Below the pieces are notes generated by a model that had not been told where the DNA came from, did no database searches, and saw only the letters and a list, made by a program, of their open reading frames with translations. A DNA stretch of 8,967 bases from Nitrospirae bacterium RIFCSPLOW2_12_42_9 (GTDB lineage Bacteria; Nitrospirota; 9FT-COMBO-42-15; HDB-SIOI813), in contig MHER01000021.1 of assembly GCA_001805205.1 (NCBI GenBank), forward strand, positions 1-8,967. The letters run 5' to 3'. Below are positions 7,101-8,967 of the stretch, piece after piece; within the stretch, counting starts at the first letter, position 1, and every line of letters starts with the position of its first letter. The position numbers were made by a program, and so were the translations under genes.

Positions 7101-7886
7101 ATGAGTGATCACTGGCATGGTCTTGCTGATGAGATAGCAGGCCCTTACAGAGGTTCCCGGATCACCTACGAAGACATGCAGGCACAGCCAAGAAGATATC
7201 TTACATCCCCATTGTGGACAGGTATGACCAACAATGGACGTGCCTATTGTGCGTATACCAATCAGGTCGATTACCGTCTTCCGTGGAGAACTCTTACAGG
7301 CAGGCAGCACTTTTATCTTGACCATCCGACATATCTCAAGTTCGGTGAGGCCCTGGTTACCCATAAGTACAAATTAGACCCGAACAAGATGAATGAACTG
7401 GTTAAGAGTGACAAGAGCGGCGCACTTGTTCTCAACTATATTACTCCGCATGGAAAGTGGCAGATCCATTCAACCCATTATGATAACCTGAGGATGTTGA
7501 CACTATCGCGCGGCGGTAATTCTATCTGGCTCAATGATAAGGATTCAGAGAGCGTCGGTATCCAGGATAATGACTGGGTAGAGGCATTTAATGATAATGG
7601 TATCTTCTGTTGCAGGGCTATAGTGAGCGCAAGGATACCGTCAGGTGTAGCCTTTGCCTATCATTCACAGGAAAGGACAGTGAACGTACCCAAGTCAGAG
7701 CAGAGGGAGAAGAGGAGGGGAGGTTTCCATAACAGCCTTACAAGACAGAGACTGAAACTCCCGACCCTTAGCGTTGCCGGTTATGGGCAATTCTCCTATG
7801 GATTTAACTCATGGGGGCCAATCCCAATCATCAGGGATACAACCATCCTTGTTAGAAAAATGAGGAATCAGGAGGTGAAATGGTAA
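4161..7886 (+). CDS. narG: NarG/NxrA-type nitrate reductase (nitrite oxidoreductase) alpha subunit
   Basis: This catalytic subunit carries Mo-bis-MGD and the FS0 [4Fe-4S] cluster and interconverts nitrate and nitrite. It has 1241 residues (E. coli NarG about 1247) and aligns end to end by eye. The FS0 ligands are H33, C37 and C41 in THGNNCTGGCSW, plus C76 in EPRGCQRG. N36 matches the conserved active-site Asn, and D220 in WGEQTDVCESADW matches the molybdenum-ligand Asp. The C-terminal molybdopterin-binding domain includes AYHSQERTVNVP, HNSLTR and YGFNSWG. The N terminus (MTWIQDIVDPAKRGWEEFYR) has no hydrophobic signal or twin-arginine leader, so the protein should face the cytoplasm like E. 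coli NarG, unlike the exported Nxr of Nitrospira and anammox bacteria. C222, two residues after D220, replaces the Pro of E. coli. The start overlaps the cytochrome stop; the end overlaps narH. Direction of catalysis cannot be read from sequence. Confidence 0.96.
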   Translation: MTWIQDIVDPAKRGWEEFYRNRWQYDKTVRSTHGNNCTGGCSWMVYVKDGVITWELQAVDYEPLDNKIPPYEPRGCQRGISASWYVYSPVRVKYPYIRGPLLDAWRDAKSRHSDPVDAWKSIVDNTELHKKIKWSRGKGGFRRSDWETASEIIVAAQIHTIKTWGPDRNISFSPIPAMSQVSYAAGARYHQLIGGVSMSFYDYYTDLPNAHPQIWGEQTDVCESADWYNTGYVVITGATPNRTRTADCHYVSELRMGGAKVVVCSPDYAEVAKYADLWVPVKTGSDGAWWMGICHVILKEFYVDRQVPYFIDYIKQYTDMPHLIKLRKTKNGFEMGRYLKAMDLKDYADTDNPEWKFAMWDTKTNKPRVVYGGMGFRYPKRKENEGKWNTLVKDEKSGEQFDPALTFLSNMDAAMECAFYELDTGEVYKRQVPVKYVETTTEGKVAVTTVYDMHMSQFGVARPGLTGDFARNYDDDKAFTPAWQEKYTGIGRDTVIQVAREFASNAEVTRGRSMVISGASSNHWYHSDLIYRSFINALMLCGSVGRNGGGQQHYVGQEKLAAFDSWGQVALGLDWHRPPRLQNTPSYWYIHTQQWKYDSKLTDYVPVPDPSALEYEHCADWQVRAVRIGGLPWYPQFNKSSLALAEEATRAGAKNDAEIVDYVVKQLKKGALDFAVDDPDAPENWPRVWMIWRGNALGSSARGQEYFFKFLLGTHHNMDCTEVAKPHLKEMKYRESPLGKLDLLVDLNMRMNTTPVYCDMVLPAAHWYEKEDINSTDLHSYYVPMGAGTPPNWEAKSDWDAFEYLAQKFQEQAKKHLPKPMKDVVATPLMHDSPNEITQPAIPDVQDWKKGECEAIPGVTMPNITVVSRDFANVYNRHGSLGPLMKGKYGFHGVMIDGKKYYEELMNNQHIRKVDFDGGSYVSLRDAREVCNVILHFSTVTNGEVCFEGWEVEEHHTGLHGSQYKEAKESVKKIYGDEIKMSDHWHGLADEIAGPYRGSRITYEDMQAQPRRYLTSPLWTGMTNNGRAYCAYTNQVDYRLPWRTLTGRQHFYLDHPTYLKFGEALVTHKYKLDPNKMNELVKSDKSGALVLNYITPHGKWQIHSTHYDNLRMLTLSRGGNSIWLNDKDSESVGIQDNDWVEAFNDNGIFCCRAIVSARIPSGVAFAYHSQERTVNVPKSEQREKRRGGFHNSLTRQRLKLPTLSVAGYGQFSYGFNSWGPIPIIRDTTILVRKMRNQEVKW
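7870..7878 (+). promoter_or_regulatory. Strong ribosome binding site of narH
   Basis: AGGAGGTGA is a near-full match to the 16S rRNA tail and lies within the last codons of narG. Two in-frame ATGs follow, at 7880 and 7886. The second has the more comfortable spacing (ten bases after GGAGG rather than four) and gives an N terminus that aligns exactly with E. coli NarH, so it is preferred. Confidence 0.75.
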
Positions 7887-8967
7887 TGGACGTAAGAGCG
7901 CAACTATCAATGAGCTTTAACCTTGACAAGTGCATAGGGTGTCACACTTGCAGTATATCATGCAAGAACATCTGGACCACGCGTCAGGGTGCAGAGTATA
8001 TGTGGTGGAACAATGTAGAGACAAAACCAGGCACAGGATATCCTGTGACCTGGGAGGATCAAGAGAGGTACAGAGGCGGATGGGAAGTAACCGGCAGCGG
8101 CGGCCTGAGGCTTAAGCTGCTTAAAGGCCCGGGGAAGATCAGAACACTCGCAAATATCTTCTTTCAGCCAAACCTCCCGACTATAGATGATTACTATGAG
8201 CCTTTTACCTTTGATTATCAGAATCTGTTTAATGCACCGCTTGGTGACGATCAGCCGGTTGCAAGGCCTAAGTCCCTGATTACCGGTGAGTTTATGGAGA
8301 AGATATCACTCGGACCAAATTGGGACGATGATATGGGAGGATCTCCTCTCTATGCAACTAACGATGTGAATCTAAGGAATCTATCGGCATCACAGAAGGA
8401 GCTTTTAACTAAGTTTCATAAGCTCTTCTACTTCTATGTGCCGAGGATTTGCAACCACTGTCTGAACCCGGGTTGTGTGGCATCATGCCCGTCAGGTGCA
8501 TTGTACAAGAGGGGTGAAGATGGAATTGTCCTCCTCGATCAGCACATCTGCCGTGCATGGAGATTCTGTGTAAGTGCATGTCCTTATAAAAAGCCATACT
8601 ATAACTGGGCTTCAGGGAAGTCTGAAAAATGCATATTCTGCTATCCAAGGACAGAGACAGGACAGCCAAATGCCTGCGCCCATTCCTGCGTAGGAAGGAT
8701 CAGGACTGTTGGTGTCCTTCTATATGATGCCGAGAGGATAGAGGATACTGCAAAGCTTTCAGAGGACAGGATCGTTGAAGGGATGAGGGATATCATATTG
8801 GATCCTTTTGATCCCAAGGTTATTGATGCAGCAAGGAAGGGTGGCATGGAAGATAACTGGATTTTGGCTGCCCAGAATTCTCCGTCATACAACCTCTTTA
8901 AGAAGTGGAGGATATCATTACCGAACCATCCTGAATTCAGGACGCTGCCAATGAACTTTTATATCCC
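7886..8967 (+). CDS. narH: NarH/NxrB-type iron-sulfur beta subunit (3' partial)
   Basis: This electron-transfer subunit carries electrons between the NarG active site and the membrane partner. About 360 residues are visible before the window ends; E. coli NarH has about 512. Four cysteine groups are complete. They are C16, C19, C22, C26 (CIGCHTCSISC); C189, C192, C197, C201 (CNHCLNPGCVASC); C222, C228, C232 with W225 in the place of a cysteine (CRAWRFCVSAC); and C249, C252, C264, C268. The tryptophan in the third group is the NarH hallmark of a [3Fe-4S] cluster, so three [4Fe-4S] and one [3Fe-4S] are expected. With the ATG at 7886 the first cysteine group has the same numbering as E. coli NarH. 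No signal peptide is seen, again in line with a cytoplasmic location. The one-base overlap with narG (TAATG) implies coupled translation. narJ and narI would be expected next. Confidence 0.96.
   Translation, partial: MDVRAQLSMSFNLDKCIGCHTCSISCKNIWTTRQGAEYMWWNNVETKPGTGYPVTWEDQERYRGGWEVTGSGGLRLKLLKGPGKIRTLANIFFQPNLPTIDDYYEPFTFDYQNLFNAPLGDDQPVARPKSLITGEFMEKISLGPNWDDDMGGSPLYATNDVNLRNLSASQKELLTKFHKLFYFYVPRICNHCLNPGCVASCPSGALYKRGEDGIVLLDQHICRAWRFCVSACPYKKPYYNWASGKSEKCIFCYPRTETGQPNACAHSCVGRIRTVGVLLYDAERIEDTAKLSEDRIVEGMRDIILDPFDPKVIDAARKGGMEDNWILAAQNSPSYNLFKKWRISLPNHPEFRTLPMNFYI

Noticed and set aside
6972..7364. A 130-codon open frame on the minus strand inside narG
   Set aside because: It lies wholly antisense to a clearly conserved gene, has no recognisable domain, and is one of several such shadow frames in the window.
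1..8967. CRISPR arrays, insertion sequences, tRNA or rRNA genes
   Set aside because: No regularly spaced repeats, transposase-like frames with terminal repeats, or RNA-gene signatures were found on reading the window.

Overview
This is a bacterial window built around a respiratory nitrate reductase (or nitrite oxidoreductase) operon of the membrane-bound NarGH type. Base composition is moderate (by eye a little under half G+C), arginine is often AGG/AGA, and Shine-Dalgarno sites are strong. A sigma-54 activator sits beside the operon, and a c-type cytochrome gene lies immediately upstream of narG. This combination fits a Nitrospirota or Desulfobacterota/Geobacter-like anaerobe or nitrogen-cycle bacterium. 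That placement is inference; the window contains no marker gene that settles taxonomy.

Layout, all on the + strand. Positions 1-1356 are the 3' part of an NtrC-family response regulator (receiver, sigma-54 AAA+ and Fis-type HTH domains). Positions 1357-1687 are a 331-base regulatory gap. It holds two matching dyads of the form TGTNAC-N6-GTNACA, 81 bp apart, followed by a very good -24/-12 sigma-54 promoter (GG-N10-GC). Positions 1688-2938 encode a NarK/NasA-type nitrate/nitrite transporter. Positions 2972-3415 encode a UspA-like protein whose frame is interrupted by one in-frame TGA. Positions 3541-4164 encode a monoheme cytochrome c with a signal peptide and a C-terminal membrane anchor. It overlaps by ATGA with narG (4161-7886), the 1241-residue molybdenum catalytic subunit. 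NarG in turn overlaps by one base (TAATG) with narH (from 7886), the Fe-S subunit, which runs off the right edge. narJ and narI are expected beyond the edge but cannot be seen.

How the genes may work together. NarK would exchange or import nitrate/nitrite across the inner membrane. NarG and NarH would form the cytoplasmic Mo-bisMGD/Fe-S module. The anchored periplasmic cytochrome, translationally coupled to NarG, would connect the enzyme to the periplasmic c-type electron pool in place of, or in addition to, the usual quinol route through NarI. The adjacent sigma-54 activator is the obvious candidate to bind the two dyads and drive the promoter in front of narK. This differs from the textbook FNR/NarL control of narGHJI.

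The points most worth checking are the sigma-54 regulatory module, the coupled cytochrome-narG arrangement, and the TGA inside the usp gene. The sequence alone does not tell whether the enzyme works as a nitrate reductase or as a nitrite oxidoreductase.
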